This document shows, one piece after another, positions 1 through 8,576 of a stretch of DNA of 64,000 nt. Source of the stretch: Bacteroidales bacterium (GTDB lineage: Bacteria; Bacteroidota; Bacteroidia; Bacteroidales; DTU049); assembly GCA_026418905.1 (NCBI GenBank), contig JAOAAK010000029.1, forward strand, positions 62,001 through 126,000, in the 5' to 3' direction. Position 1 is the first letter of the stretch, and each line of letters begins with the position of its first letter. Position numbers and translations under genes: made by a program. A model generated the notes under the pieces. That model was given only the letters and a program-made list of their open reading frames with translations. It was not told the origin of the DNA and searched no databases.

Positions 1-201
1 ATGTGCGGCTGTTTGACCAGTGTTGACCATAATGTTAACAGCATTTAAAGCAAAATCAATTACTGGTACAGCATTAAAACCTAAAGCATAATCGCCTTGT
101 TCAGGTAAAATTTTAAAACCTTTTTTAGTGACCAATTCTTGCCCATCAAGAAGAGAAGAAATCACTATCAAAATAATTGAAAATAACGATAGTCGCTTCA
201 T
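1..201 (-). CDS. Outer-membrane or secreted protein, N-terminal part (runs off window)
   Basis: The frame starts with ATG at 201 on the minus strand and stays open to base 1, giving 67 residues. The first ~20 residues are a signal peptide (MKRLSLFSIILIVISSLLDG). It is followed by a stretch reading ILPEQGDYALGFNAVP, which resembles the start of outer-membrane beta-barrel proteins of Bacteroidota. A TATTTTTG promoter box lies 19 bases upstream, divergent from ppiD. The function cannot be told from this fragment. Confidence 0.7.
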   Translation of the reverse strand, partial: MKRLSLFSIILIVISSLLDGQELVTKKGFKILPEQGDYALGFNAVPVIDFALNAVNIMVNTGQTAAH

Positions 202-219
202 ATTTTTCTTTTTGCTTAG

Positions 220-227
220 CAAAAATA
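220..227 (-). promoter_or_regulatory. -7 promoter box for the partial outer-membrane protein
   Basis: The minus strand reads TATTTTTG, an exact match to the Bacteroidota TAnnTTTG box. It ends 19 bases before the start codon at 201. No clear TTTG -33 element is seen. Confidence 0.55.
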
Positions 228-307
228 AAAAAAAAATGATAAACTAAAATGAGTGATATAATCCTTATCCACAAAAATCTTCGACACCAATAAAAAAATA
301 AAAAGTG

Positions 308-315
308 TACTTTTG
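308..315 (+). promoter_or_regulatory. -7 promoter box for ppiD
   Basis: TACTTTTG matches TAnnTTTG exactly and is followed by CAAAC, a common context in this window. It lies 18 bases before the ATG at 333. Its -33 element is not obvious. Confidence 0.55.
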
Positions 316-332
316 CAAACAAATTCGCATTC

Positions 333-2474
333 ATGGGAACCATAAGTAAAATAAGAAAACGCTCCGGCTTGCTTCTCATAGCCATAGGAGGTGCTATGGT
401 ACTTTTTGTTATGAGTGACCTTTTTTTCAAAAATAAGCGTCCCACCATTCCTCCTCTCGCTAAAGTTTTCGACGAAAATATCACTTATAATGAATTTCTG
501 AGCAGGTATGAAAGTACCAAAGAACAATACAAAATGCAATATGGTGAAGATATGACATTTTCTGGAGCAGAAGAATTTCAGATAAAAAACTCTGTATTCG
601 ATCAACTGATAAAAAACATATTAATCCAGATTGAATACGAAAAAACAGGATTAAAATTAACTGATGCAGAAATCTACGAATATATTACCGGACAGCTGAC
701 TCATCCTATCGTAAAACAATTATTCACCAATCCCCAAACAGGTGAATTTAATCAAACACTGGTTTATAATTTTATCAACAACTTGGAACAAAGACCTGAA
801 CGAGAACAAAAAATATGGAAAATGTATGAAAAAATTATTATTGATGAACTTTTCACAAATAAATACATCAACCTTATCACCAAATCTTTTTACTTTCCCA
901 AACGTTTTGCTGAGAAAGAAAATAAGGAAAGAACCGTTAAGAAAAAGGTGGTGTATGTAGCCTTACATTATGGTTCTTTAAAAGATTCCGCTATTCAGGT
1001 TACCGACAAGGATTTCGAAAAATATTATGCAGAAAACAAATATTTGTACACTTACGAAGAAGAACTAACAGATATTGATTATGTCATTTTTCATATCAAG
1101 CCTTCTCAGATCGACATGCGTATGACGAAAACCAAAGTAGATACAACCTTTACTTCCTTTATCAACACACCAATTGAAAAATTACCCGAGTTTATCGTCA
1201 GAAATAGTGATTTGGATTACACGTGGGATTCATCCTATCTTGCAAAAGAAGAATTGTCATATTACCAAGATACATTGTTTAATGCAAAAATTGGTTCTTA
1301 TGTCAAGCCATATCTCGAGGGATTTAGCTTTTTTATGCATAGACTCATTGATCGCAAAGAGCTGCCTGATTCAATGAAAGCAGCACATATTCTAGTTTCA
1401 TATCAAGGAGCCATGTTTGCTCAGGATACTATAACACGTACCAAAGAACAAGCTAAAGCTAGAGCCGATAGTATATTGAATCTTGTAAAAGGTAAGGACA
1501 GCTCCACTTTTGCAAAAATAGCTAAAGAAATGAGTAACGACCCCTCAGCCCAGCAAAACAATGGTTTTCTTGGATGGTTCAAAGAAGGAACCATGGTCCC
1601 CGAATTTAATAATGCCTGTCTTCATGCCAAACCTGGAGAATTCATGGTAGTAGAAACTCCATACGGATTTCACGTGATCAAACTATTAGCAAAATCAAAG
1701 CCAACTCCCAAGGTTAAAATAGCTACTGTTAAAATATCTGTGCCAGTAAGTAAACAAACGACTGACTCGATTTATAATCTAGCAAGTGTCATTGCCGCTG
1801 AAACAAAAAACTATGAAGATTTCGAAAAAATCCTTTCCGAAAAGGGATATATCAAAAACGTAGCAGAAAAAGTACGAAAAACAGATTATACCATTGCTGG
1901 TCTAGAAAATGGGCGAGAAATCATTCGATGGTCTTTTTATAAAGAAACAAAACCACGTGAAACTGTAAATCTTTTCGACCTATCTACCGAAAACAAATAC
2001 GTAGTAGCCATAGTGAAAAACAAATATGAATCTGGTCCAGCACCTCTCGAACAAATTAAAGACCTGATTAAACCTATGGTTATTAAAGAAAAAAAAGCAG
2101 AAATGCTTGAAAAAGAACTTAAAACAAAAATGGAAGGGTGTAAATCTGTGTTCGATCTTGCTAGCAAACTCAAAGAAAATCCGGACACTTTTGATATTAA
2201 TTTCTTCACCTATTCATTACCTGGATACGGGCCTGAATCCAAACTAATTGGAAAAATGTACGCCACAACCAAAGGTAAATTGGTAGGACCTGTTAAAGGA
2301 GAAGGTGGTGTTTATGCATATGAAATCATTGACGAAACTAAGCCCGATAGTTTAAAATACGATGACTTTTTTAAACAAAAATTTTATCATTATCAATCCA
2401 AAGTGAATGGCCAACTCTTCAAAGCTTTGCAAAAACTTGGCAATTTAAAAGATAATCGAATAGAATACTATTAA
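333..2474 (+). CDS. ppiD: Membrane-anchored peptidyl-prolyl isomerase / periplasmic foldase, PpiD type
   Basis: This 713-residue protein has one N-terminal membrane anchor (about residues 12-32, LLLIAIGGAMVLFVMSDLF). A SurA/PpiD-like chaperone region with YNEFLSRYE and a LIKNILIQIEYEKTGLKLTDAEI segment follows. The parvulin rotamase domain is at about 348-450 (AAHILVS, SNDPSAQQNNGFLGWF, PEFNNA, TPYGFHVIKL). A second, more degenerate isomerase-like or chaperone half fills the C-terminus. PpiD proteins are anchored in the inner membrane with the body in the periplasm and help outer-membrane and secreted proteins fold. Length and layout fit the PpiD/SurA_N family of Bacteroidota. Its own promoter box sits at 308-315. 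Confidence 0.88.
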   Translation: MGTISKIRKRSGLLLIAIGGAMVLFVMSDLFFKNKRPTIPPLAKVFDENITYNEFLSRYESTKEQYKMQYGEDMTFSGAEEFQIKNSVFDQLIKNILIQIEYEKTGLKLTDAEIYEYITGQLTHPIVKQLFTNPQTGEFNQTLVYNFINNLEQRPEREQKIWKMYEKIIIDELFTNKYINLITKSFYFPKRFAEKENKERTVKKKVVYVALHYGSLKDSAIQVTDKDFEKYYAENKYLYTYEEELTDIDYVIFHIKPSQIDMRMTKTKVDTTFTSFINTPIEKLPEFIVRNSDLDYTWDSSYLAKEELSYYQDTLFNAKIGSYVKPYLEGFSFFMHRLIDRKELPDSMKAAHILVSYQGAMFAQDTITRTKEQAKARADSILNLVKGKDSSTFAKIAKEMSNDPSAQQNNGFLGWFKEGTMVPEFNNACLHAKPGEFMVVETPYGFHVIKLLAKSKPTPKVKIATVKISVPVSKQTTDSIYNLASVIAAETKNYEDFEKILSEKGYIKNVAEKVRKTDYTIAGLENGREIIRWSFYKETKPRETVNLFDLSTENKYVVAIVKNKYESGPAPLEQIKDLIKPMVIKEKKAEMLEKELKTKMEGCKSVFDLASKLKENPDTFDINFFTYSLPGYGPESKLIGKMYATTKGKLVGPVKGEGGVYAYEIIDETKPDSLKYDDFFKQKFYHYQSKVNGQLFKALQKLGNLKDNRIEYY

Positions 2475-2546
2475 TTATCTATTTTCTACATGTCCACCTA
2501 CTTCCATTCGATTTTAATGCAAGCAACATAAACAAATGTGTCAAAT

Positions 2547-2554
2547 TAAATTTG
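2547..2554 (+). promoter_or_regulatory. -7 promoter box abutting the C1B peptidase start
   Basis: TAAATTTG matches TAnnTTTG exactly and ends 7 bases before the ATG at 2562. Transcription would therefore start at or within a few bases of the start codon. Confidence 0.55.
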
Positions 2555-2561
2555 AAATAAA

Positions 2562-3938
2562 ATGAAGCAACTTCCGTATATTTGGGTGGTTTTCTTGCAT
2601 ATTACATTGTTTTCTCAACATTTAACAAATGAGATTTTGCAAGAAATTAGAAAAAAATACGAACAATCATCACCCAATCAGGGGTTAATTAATGCTCTTT
2701 ACTCCAACGAACTTAACAAAATTGTCGTTAACCAAAAAAACAGGGCTAAACCTGATGACTATTTTACCTATAAAGTAAAAACATATGGTATAACTGATCA
2801 AAAAAGCTCAGGTCGTTGTTGGATGTTTGCAGGTTTAAACACATTGCGTCCTCGCGTAATCGAAAAATACAACCTAAAAAATTTTGAATTTTCCTACAAC
2901 TTTCTATTTTTTTATGATTTGTTGGAAAAAGCAAATCTATTTTTAGAAAGTATCATTCAAACTTCAGACAAACCTCTCGATGATAAAAAAGTTGAATGGT
3001 TATTAAAAAATCCTATTTCCGATGGTGGCACATGGGCAGGCCTTGCCCATCTTATTGAAAAATATGGACTTATTCCAGCTGAGATCATGCCAGAAAATTT
3101 TTCGTCTAATAACACAAGAGGTCTTATCTCCATTCTTTCAACGTATCTTCGACAGGAAGCACTATCTCTCAGAGAGATGGCCGAAAAAAAAGCAAAAAAA
3201 GATGATATTCAAAAAGCAAAAATACTTGCTTTATCCAACGTATACAAAATTCTTGCCTATCATCTTGGTGAACCCCCAAAAAATTTCACTTATCGTTTTA
3301 TTGACAAAGATGGAAAAGCATCTTCTCTGAAAAGCTACGATCCAATTAGCTTCCGAGATGAAGTTTTACCAAACTTTAAAGCTCAAGATTACATCATGTT
3401 CATGAATGATCCCTCCCGTCCATATTTTAAACTCTATGAAATTGACCTTGACAGAAACATCTACGAAGGATTTAATTGGAAATATATTAATCTTCCCATA
3501 GAAGAAATTAAAAAAATGGCCATTGAGGCTTTGAAAAACAACGTAAGCCTTTATTATTCTTGTGATGTTGGTAAGCAAATCGACAAAAATGAAGGTCTTC
3601 TTGATCTTAACAATTACGATTATTTTTCATTGTACGGCATACCCTTTATAATGGATAAAAAACAACGAATCATTACTTTTGAAAGTGGTAGTACGCACGG
3701 CATGAATCTAATTGCAGTCGATATCTTAGACAATAAACCTGTCAAATGGTTGGTAGAAAATAGCTGGGGAAGCACAGGAAAAAATGGAAATCTTCTTATC
3801 ACTGATGCTTGGTTTAATGAGTATACTTTCAGAATTGTTATTCCCAAAGAATTTGTCCCTGAAGATATCTTGAAAATATGGAAAGAAAAACCCATTCTTC
3901 TTCCTCCATGGGATCCTATGTTTTCTATGGACGAGTAA
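2562..3938 (+). CDS. Secreted C1B cysteine peptidase (bleomycin hydrolase / aminopeptidase C family)
   Basis: The protein has 458 residues, the usual size for PepC/bleomycin hydrolase. The papain-fold triad is visible: the nucleophile in DQKSSGRCWMFAGLN (Cys about residue 87), the His in GSTHGMNLIAVD (about 380) and the Asn in WLVENSWGSTG (about 400). The first ~20 residues form a hydrophobic signal sequence (IWVVFLHITLFSQ), so unlike classical cytosolic PepC it is probably exported to the periplasm or beyond. It would trim amino acids from peptide N-termini. It has its own promoter box and is followed 10 bases later by the MscS-like gene, so the two are likely co-transcribed. Confidence 0.88.
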   Translation: MKQLPYIWVVFLHITLFSQHLTNEILQEIRKKYEQSSPNQGLINALYSNELNKIVVNQKNRAKPDDYFTYKVKTYGITDQKSSGRCWMFAGLNTLRPRVIEKYNLKNFEFSYNFLFFYDLLEKANLFLESIIQTSDKPLDDKKVEWLLKNPISDGGTWAGLAHLIEKYGLIPAEIMPENFSSNNTRGLISILSTYLRQEALSLREMAEKKAKKDDIQKAKILALSNVYKILAYHLGEPPKNFTYRFIDKDGKASSLKSYDPISFRDEVLPNFKAQDYIMFMNDPSRPYFKLYEIDLDRNIYEGFNWKYINLPIEEIKKMAIEALKNNVSLYYSCDVGKQIDKNEGLLDLNNYDYFSLYGIPFIMDKKQRIITFESGSTHGMNLIAVDILDNKPVKWLVENSWGSTGKNGNLLITDAWFNEYTFRIVIPKEFVPEDILKIWKEKPILLPPWDPMFSMDE

Positions 3939-3948
3939 AGCACTTCAT

Positions 3949-5148
3949 ATGCAAAATAAATTTGCTTTATATGATTTTGTAAAAAATTTACTGGAAAAAA
4001 ATCAGATTTTTGCTCACATTGAACATCAAATTATCATTTTCGTCAATCTTGGTTTTCTCTTACTTATCAGTTTTTTGGTTTATTACATCACCAAATTTTT
4101 TGCTATTCGCATCATTAGAAGAATTACTAAGCGTACTAAAACACTATTAGATGATGCATTTAGTGATACACGTTTTCTTAAACGTGCCTCTTTTATTATT
4201 CCTTTAATCATCATTTACAAACTCACTCCTTACACCTTGCCACATTATGTTGGTTGGATATCCTTACTTCAAAATGCCACCAAGATTTTTATTGTTTTTT
4301 TTCTCATTCTAGCTTTGTATGCTCTAGCAGATGCATTTTACAAAATTTACGATTCGATAGAAAATACCCACTTTCAACCCATCAAAGGTTATGTACAAGT
4401 ATTCAAGTTAGTAATTGGCTTGATGGGTGGCATTGTTATTTTGTCTATTTTGCTGAGTAAGAGTCCTGCTGTGCTCATCGGAGGACTTGGAGCATTGAGT
4501 GCTGTGCTTCTTCTTGTTTTCAAAGATCCCTTGCTGGGTTTTACCTCATCCATTCAACTGACAAGTAATAAAATGATTCAGAAAGGCGACTGGATTTCCA
4601 TTCCAAGTTCCAACATTGATGGAGAAGTTGAAGAAATTACCCTATCTTCGGTTAAAATCAAAAATTTTGATCTCACTTACTCATATTATCCAACCTATTC
4701 ACTGCTCACCAGTCCCTTCATTAACAACAGAGGAATATATGAAAATAAATGCCGACGAGCTTTTCGAAAAATCTATATCCAACCATCATCCGTAAAACTA
4801 CTAACGAAAGAGCAATCTCTACTCATCAAAGATAATCTTCCTTCTCATTTACAATCTTACTTTCCTGTCAATATAAGTGAGTCTATAACCAACTTGCAAC
4901 TATTTCGAATGCTTTTACAATCTTATCTGGAACAAGATGATCGTTTTGATCATCAACAATTGACTATGGTTTATGTTCGTGATGTTGAACCATTTGGTCT
5001 TCCTCTTTTTTATTATGCTTTTACTCGAACTACAGAATGGAAAGAATTTAATGAAATTAACAATGAACTTATGGAATTGATATTTTCTCTTTTACCCATT
5101 TTTGAAATCAAACTTTCAGAAAATATACCTCGCAACCCGATGAATTAA
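3949..5148 (+). CDS. Mechanosensitive ion channel, MscS family (YbdG/MscM-like)
   Basis: This 399-residue membrane protein has about five predicted membrane spans in the first ~200 residues. The pore-lining MscS helix follows, rich in Gly/Ala/Leu (VLIGGLGALSAVLLLVFKDPLLGF, about 177-200). A beta domain comes next (GDWISIPSSNIDGEVEEITLSSVKIKNFD) and then a cytoplasmic vestibule domain. Such channels open under membrane tension and release solutes during osmotic downshock. Length and the inserted segment after the beta domain fit the YbdG branch better than the short MscS of E. coli. It lies 10 bases after the C1B peptidase. Confidence 0.86.
   Translation: MQNKFALYDFVKNLLEKNQIFAHIEHQIIIFVNLGFLLLISFLVYYITKFFAIRIIRRITKRTKTLLDDAFSDTRFLKRASFIIPLIIIYKLTPYTLPHYVGWISLLQNATKIFIVFFLILALYALADAFYKIYDSIENTHFQPIKGYVQVFKLVIGLMGGIVILSILLSKSPAVLIGGLGALSAVLLLVFKDPLLGFTSSIQLTSNKMIQKGDWISIPSSNIDGEVEEITLSSVKIKNFDLTYSYYPTYSLLTSPFINNRGIYENKCRRAFRKIYIQPSSVKLLTKEQSLLIKDNLPSHLQSYFPVNISESITNLQLFRMLLQSYLEQDDRFDHQQLTMVYVRDVEPFGLPLFYYAFTRTTEWKEFNEINNELMELIFSLLPIFEIKLSENIPRNPMN
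4936..4954. repeat. Short perfect inverted repeat inside the MscS-like gene
   Basis: GATGATC, five bases GTTTT, then GATCATC form a 7-bp stem. It is wholly inside the coding frame and may be chance. Confidence 0.3.
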
Positions 5149-5195
5149 TTTTTTTAATAATTATCAGTATGGTTAACAACAAAGCTGAAAATTCG

Positions 5196-5203
5196 TAACT
5201 TTG
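5196..5203 (+). promoter_or_regulatory. -7 promoter box for ferritin
   Basis: TAACTTTG matches TAnnTTTG exactly and lies 15 bases before the ATG at 5219. Confidence 0.6.
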
Positions 5204-5218
5204 TAAAAATATTTAATT

Positions 5219-5701
5219 ATGAATTCAAAAGTTGTTAAAGCCTTAAACGATCAAATCCAAGCTGAATTGTATTCTTCATATTTGTATCTTTCCATGGCAG
5301 CCTATTTTGCAGATGCTAATTTGAATGGTTTTTCTCACTGGATGAAAATACAAGCTCAAGAAGAATATGGGCATGCCATGAGAATATTTGATTATCTCAA
5401 CGAAAGAAATCAACGAGTAGAACTTCTTTCCATCCAACAACCCCCTAAAGATTGGTCATCTCCAAAGCAAGCTTTTGAGGATGCTTACAAACATGAATGC
5501 TACATTTCCGACAGAATTAACAAAATTCTCGAATTAGCTATCGAAGAAAAAGACTACGCTACCCAGAATTTTCTCCAATGGTTTATAGCAGAACAAGTTG
5601 AGGAAGAAGCTTCTGTCAACGAAATACTCCAACATCTCAATATGATTGAAGGGAACACCGGACTTCTCATGTTAGACAAAGAACTAAAAAAACGCAGTTA
5701 A
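5219..5701 (+). CDS. ftnA: Non-haem ferritin
   Basis: A 160-residue four-helix ferritin. Ferroxidase-site residues of bacterial FtnA are present: Glu16 in DQIQAELYSSYLYLSMA, Glu49 and His52 in AQEEYGHAMRIFDYL, a Glu near 93 in YKHECYIS, and EQVEEEASVNEIL near 127-133. It oxidises Fe(II) and stores iron as a mineral inside a 24-subunit cytosolic shell, limiting iron-driven oxidative damage. It has its own promoter and is convergent with the CNNM gene. The call is firm. Confidence 0.95.
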   Translation: MNSKVVKALNDQIQAELYSSYLYLSMAAYFADANLNGFSHWMKIQAQEEYGHAMRIFDYLNERNQRVELLSIQQPPKDWSSPKQAFEDAYKHECYISDRINKILELAIEEKDYATQNFLQWFIAEQVEEEASVNEILQHLNMIEGNTGLLMLDKELKKRS

Positions 5702-5724
5702 TACCAAATCGCTTTTCACGTTTT

Positions 5725-6741
5725 TCAGGCTTGACCCCTAATCTTTTCTCGAAAATCGGGGTGTATATCTTTTTCGTCAATAATTTTTAATCCTAGCAAA
5801 GCTTCGAGTATATCTTCTAGGGTGATAATGCCACTAAAAATACCGTATTCATCTACCACGACAGCAATATGTTCTTTTTTCTGGAGCATTTTGTTAAAAA
5901 CCTGATGGAGGGGATAGTATTCAAAAGTTACAATAGCTGGACGAGAAATTTTATAAACAGGCGTAGCTTCTCTCTTTTCTACAATTTCTTTTAAGACATC
6001 CGATTTAAGAACATATGAATAAACACGATGCTTTTTCTTATCAAGGAACAGAGGTATTCGAGAAAATTGCTCGAATTCTTTATATTGGGTCATTCCTCCA
6101 CAGGGGGTTTTATAATGTACAATAAATGCAGCTTTCCTAGGTGTCATAACCGAAAAGACTGGATGATGATAACAAGAAATAAAATGTTGAATAATGTGAG
6201 TTTCCTGGGGATTGAATAATCCTTCTTCTTCTCCCTTTTTGGCAAGAGCATAAATTTCTTTCCTATCTAAGGTTGTTTTTTTGGTGTTTTCGGTATTTAA
6301 TCGCCGTGTTAAAAAAAGTGTTATTTGGACAAAAGGATAAGTAAGATAGATCACACCGATAATAATTGCAACAGTAATAGCCATGGTCTTTTTCCAATAC
6401 AAGCTTCCCAAAGTTTTGGGGATAATTTCCGAAAAAATTAAAATAGTTATGGTAAGAATTGCCGAAATGAGGCCATAGGATATATTTTCAAAGTGTATGC
6501 TAGCCAATGCACCTATAAGAGTAGCTCCCGCTGTATTAGCAATGGTGTTTAATGTAACGATAGCTGTGATAGGAACTGATGTTTGTCTTTTGAATTCCAG
6601 TGCTTTATTAGCCCAATTTGCGCCATCTTCTCTCATTTGAACCAAATAAGATATTTGCGACGACAACAATGAAGACTCAATAAAACTACAAGTAAAGGAA
6701 ATAAGTACCGTTGCCACGAAAATCAAAAAAAGAGAAAGCAT
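5725..6741 (-). CDS. CNNM/CorB-type membrane protein with CBS pair, short form
   Basis: 338 residues. The N-terminal DUF21/CNNM membrane domain (about 1-150) carries the family signatures SFIESSLLSS, NTIANTAGATLIGA and IFSEIIPKTLGSLYWK. A tandem CBS domain follows (about 190-320, SVMTPRKAAF to GIFSGIITLEDILEALLG). CNNM/CorB/C proteins are linked to Mg2+ or Co2+ export or homeostasis. The protein stops shortly after the CBS pair, whereas many bacterial homologues (about 420 aa) add a C-terminal CorC_HlyC domain that is missing here. It lies 9 bases after the lipoprotein gene at 6751-7791 and probably shares its promoter. Confidence 0.85.
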   Translation of the reverse strand: MLSLFLIFVATVLISFTCSFIESSLLSSQISYLVQMREDGANWANKALEFKRQTSVPITAIVTLNTIANTAGATLIGALASIHFENISYGLISAILTITILIFSEIIPKTLGSLYWKKTMAITVAIIIGVIYLTYPFVQITLFLTRRLNTENTKKTTLDRKEIYALAKKGEEEGLFNPQETHIIQHFISCYHHPVFSVMTPRKAAFIVHYKTPCGGMTQYKEFEQFSRIPLFLDKKKHRVYSYVLKSDVLKEIVEKREATPVYKISRPAIVTFEYYPLHQVFNKMLQKKEHIAVVVDEYGIFSGIITLEDILEALLGLKIIDEKDIHPDFREKIRGQA

Positions 6742-6750
6742 AATTTTCTC

Positions 6751-7791
6751 CTACTCAAAATTAGGGAAATAGCCAAAGAAATTCAAATTTTTTGTTTTAT
6801 CATTCTCAAGAATTTCTTCTTGAGTCTGGGAATTTAACTTAAATTTTAGAGTTTTTCTCAAACGGAAAGCAAATAAACCTAGAGCATCGGAAATATTGGT
6901 ATATGTCAATTTATCTTGAACAATGGTATTTGAGGGGCTACTTGCTCGAATATAAGTGGCAAAGTCATCATTTCCAACGGTAATAACTAACCAAACATGG
7001 CCAAAATAACGCTTAACATCGTTCACAACAGGTATGTTTCGTTGAAGTAAATCATAAAATGTTGAACCGTTGTAGTTAATGGCCATAGTTTCTCCTCCAT
7101 TCAAAAAAGAAGATTGTAAACTACCCAGATGCCATTCTATCGATTTTGCTATGGTGTCCTGCGGATGCATGTTATATATTTCGAAATAGTCGAAAATAAA
7201 TTTGACTTCATAAATCCTGCCATTGGGAGTAGATTTCCATTCAATTACTGAACTTGTTGAGGGAAGAAAGCCTATAGAAGTTTGGTAAAAGCTGGGTTTA
7301 ACGACTTCAAAATTCTGAAGAGGTTTTGCTATTGCTTCGTAAATTCTTTCATTAACTGTATCCTCAACAACCAGTTTGTATGAATATGCTGGATTAAACC
7401 AAAAGGTATCTGTTTTAACAACCTGATAAAATGTGGGAATTTTCAAGCGGTAATAAGGGTGTTGTCCAGTAAAGAATTTATCGCCACTCGTGAAAAAATG
7501 AACTGTATCGGCGTAATATTCACTCAACACATTGCCACCAGATGTTAACGATTGCAATTTGACTTTCAATAAATAAGGATAAAAAATACTGTCGTACAAC
7601 TGAGTGTAATGGTACACGTTACCATCCGCAAGAAAAGTACGATGTATCTTAATGTACTGAGTAGGTGAAGTTACATCTAATATGGCATAAATGACAGGCT
7701 TATGGTCAGCTTTCCCTGTAATATCCACCTCTGTTGAACAGGATTCTAATAATGTGATGATTATCCCTAAAAGAATTATTTTTTTGTGCAT
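6751..7791 (-). CDS. Lipoprotein, DUF4249-like
   Basis: 346 residues with a lipoprotein signal peptide ending in LLESC (Cys about residue 18), so it is probably lipid-anchored. The body has beta-rich stretches such as HKPVIYAILDVTSPTQYIKIHRTF and YSYKLVVEDTVNERIYEA, a pattern like the DUF4249 lipoproteins of Bacteroidota. The molecular function of that family is unknown. It has a TATTTTTG promoter box at 7805-7812 and is followed by the CNNM gene. The family assignment is by overall resemblance only. Confidence 0.6.
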   Translation of the reverse strand: MHKKIILLGIIITLLESCSTEVDITGKADHKPVIYAILDVTSPTQYIKIHRTFLADGNVYHYTQLYDSIFYPYLLKVKLQSLTSGGNVLSEYYADTVHFFTSGDKFFTGQHPYYRLKIPTFYQVVKTDTFWFNPAYSYKLVVEDTVNERIYEAIAKPLQNFEVVKPSFYQTSIGFLPSTSSVIEWKSTPNGRIYEVKFIFDYFEIYNMHPQDTIAKSIEWHLGSLQSSFLNGGETMAINYNGSTFYDLLQRNIPVVNDVKRYFGHVWLVITVGNDDFATYIRASSPSNTIVQDKLTYTNISDALGLFAFRLRKTLKFKLNSQTQEEILENDKTKNLNFFGYFPNFE

Positions 7792-7804
7792 CTATATTTT
7801 TGAA

Positions 7805-7812
7805 CAAAAATA
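7805..7812 (-). promoter_or_regulatory. -7 promoter box for the DUF4249-like lipoprotein
   Basis: TATTTTTG on the minus strand, 14 bases before the ATG at 7791, in the short gap after the lutA stop. Confidence 0.5.
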
Positions 7813-7813
7813 A

Positions 7814-8536
7814 CTATTTTCTGATGCTTTGATAAAAAAAATCGATAAGAGTCCAAATTTGAATGGGAAAGCTGTTCTTTGCTTGAATAGCGCTTAAGTG
7901 CATGTAGCATGAAACATCCGATACAATAAGATATTCAGCACCTTCTACACATGTTTTCTCAAGTTTGAATAATCCCATGTCGACACTTATTTCTGGATAT
8001 TTAACGGAAAATGTTCCTCCGAATCCGCAACAATGATAATCCACATTCGTTTTTATCAATTCTAAGTTTGGAAATTGGACAAGAACTTCAAAGGTGAGAT
8101 TTTTCCCTTTATATAATTTTCTCAATCCTGTACAGCTTTGATGAATGGCCACCCTTCCTTGTATTTTGGGTGAAAAATAATCCTCGAGACGATGTTTTAT
8201 GATAAAAGACGAAAAGTCTTCAACAAAAAAAAGCAAAGAATATTTATTATCATTAAATAAGGTAGGATAAACATTTTTTACCATGTGGGTGCAGGATGCC
8301 CCTAAAACTACCACGTGTACACTGGAAGGGAAAAAGTTCTGCCAATGTTTGGCAAATAACCGAGCTTCATCAAAATAACCACTGTTGTAAGCAATTTGGC
8401 CACAGCAAGGCTGATCGGGCAATATTTCTACATCATATCCCAGATGTTCTAAGATATGACAAGCTTTGTCGGCCTGTTCAGGAAAAAGGTGATCAACATA
8501 ACAAGGGACAAATAGATAAATTTTTTTTGTTGACAA
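7814..8536 (-). CDS. lutA: LutA/YkgE-type Fe-S oxidoreductase subunit (CCG domains)
   Basis: 240 residues with two cysteine-rich CCG domains: FVPCYVDHLFP with DQPCCGQIAYNSG, and IHQSCTGLR with YHCCGFGGTFSVKYPEIS. This is the layout of LutA/YkgE, which with LutB and LutC oxidises L-lactate to pyruvate and passes electrons through Fe-S clusters. Neither LutB nor LutC is adjacent here, so the substrate is uncertain. The frame starts with TTG at 8536 and no in-frame ATG lies upstream. A TAAAATTG box (8553-8560, minus) overlaps the divergent promoter of the lipoprotein gene. Confidence 0.85.
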   Translation of the reverse strand: MSTKKIYLFVPCYVDHLFPEQADKACHILEHLGYDVEILPDQPCCGQIAYNSGYFDEARLFAKHWQNFFPSSVHVVVLGASCTHMVKNVYPTLFNDNKYSLLFFVEDFSSFIIKHRLEDYFSPKIQGRVAIHQSCTGLRKLYKGKNLTFEVLVQFPNLELIKTNVDYHCCGFGGTFSVKYPEISVDMGLFKLEKTCVEGAEYLIVSDVSCYMHLSAIQAKNSFPIQIWTLIDFFYQSIRK

Positions 8537-8544
8537 TATGGAAT

Positions 8545-8560
8545 AATTTTTGCAATTTTA
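8545..8560. promoter_or_regulatory. Overlapping divergent promoter boxes (lutA and lipoprotein)
   Basis: The plus strand reads AATTTTTG at 8545-8552 for the gene starting at 8577. The minus strand reads TAAAATTG at 8553-8560 for lutA at 8536. Each is one base from TAnnTTTG. The two boxes touch, so the promoters probably compete. Confidence 0.4.
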
Positions 8561-8576
8561 CTCAAAATTTTTTCAC

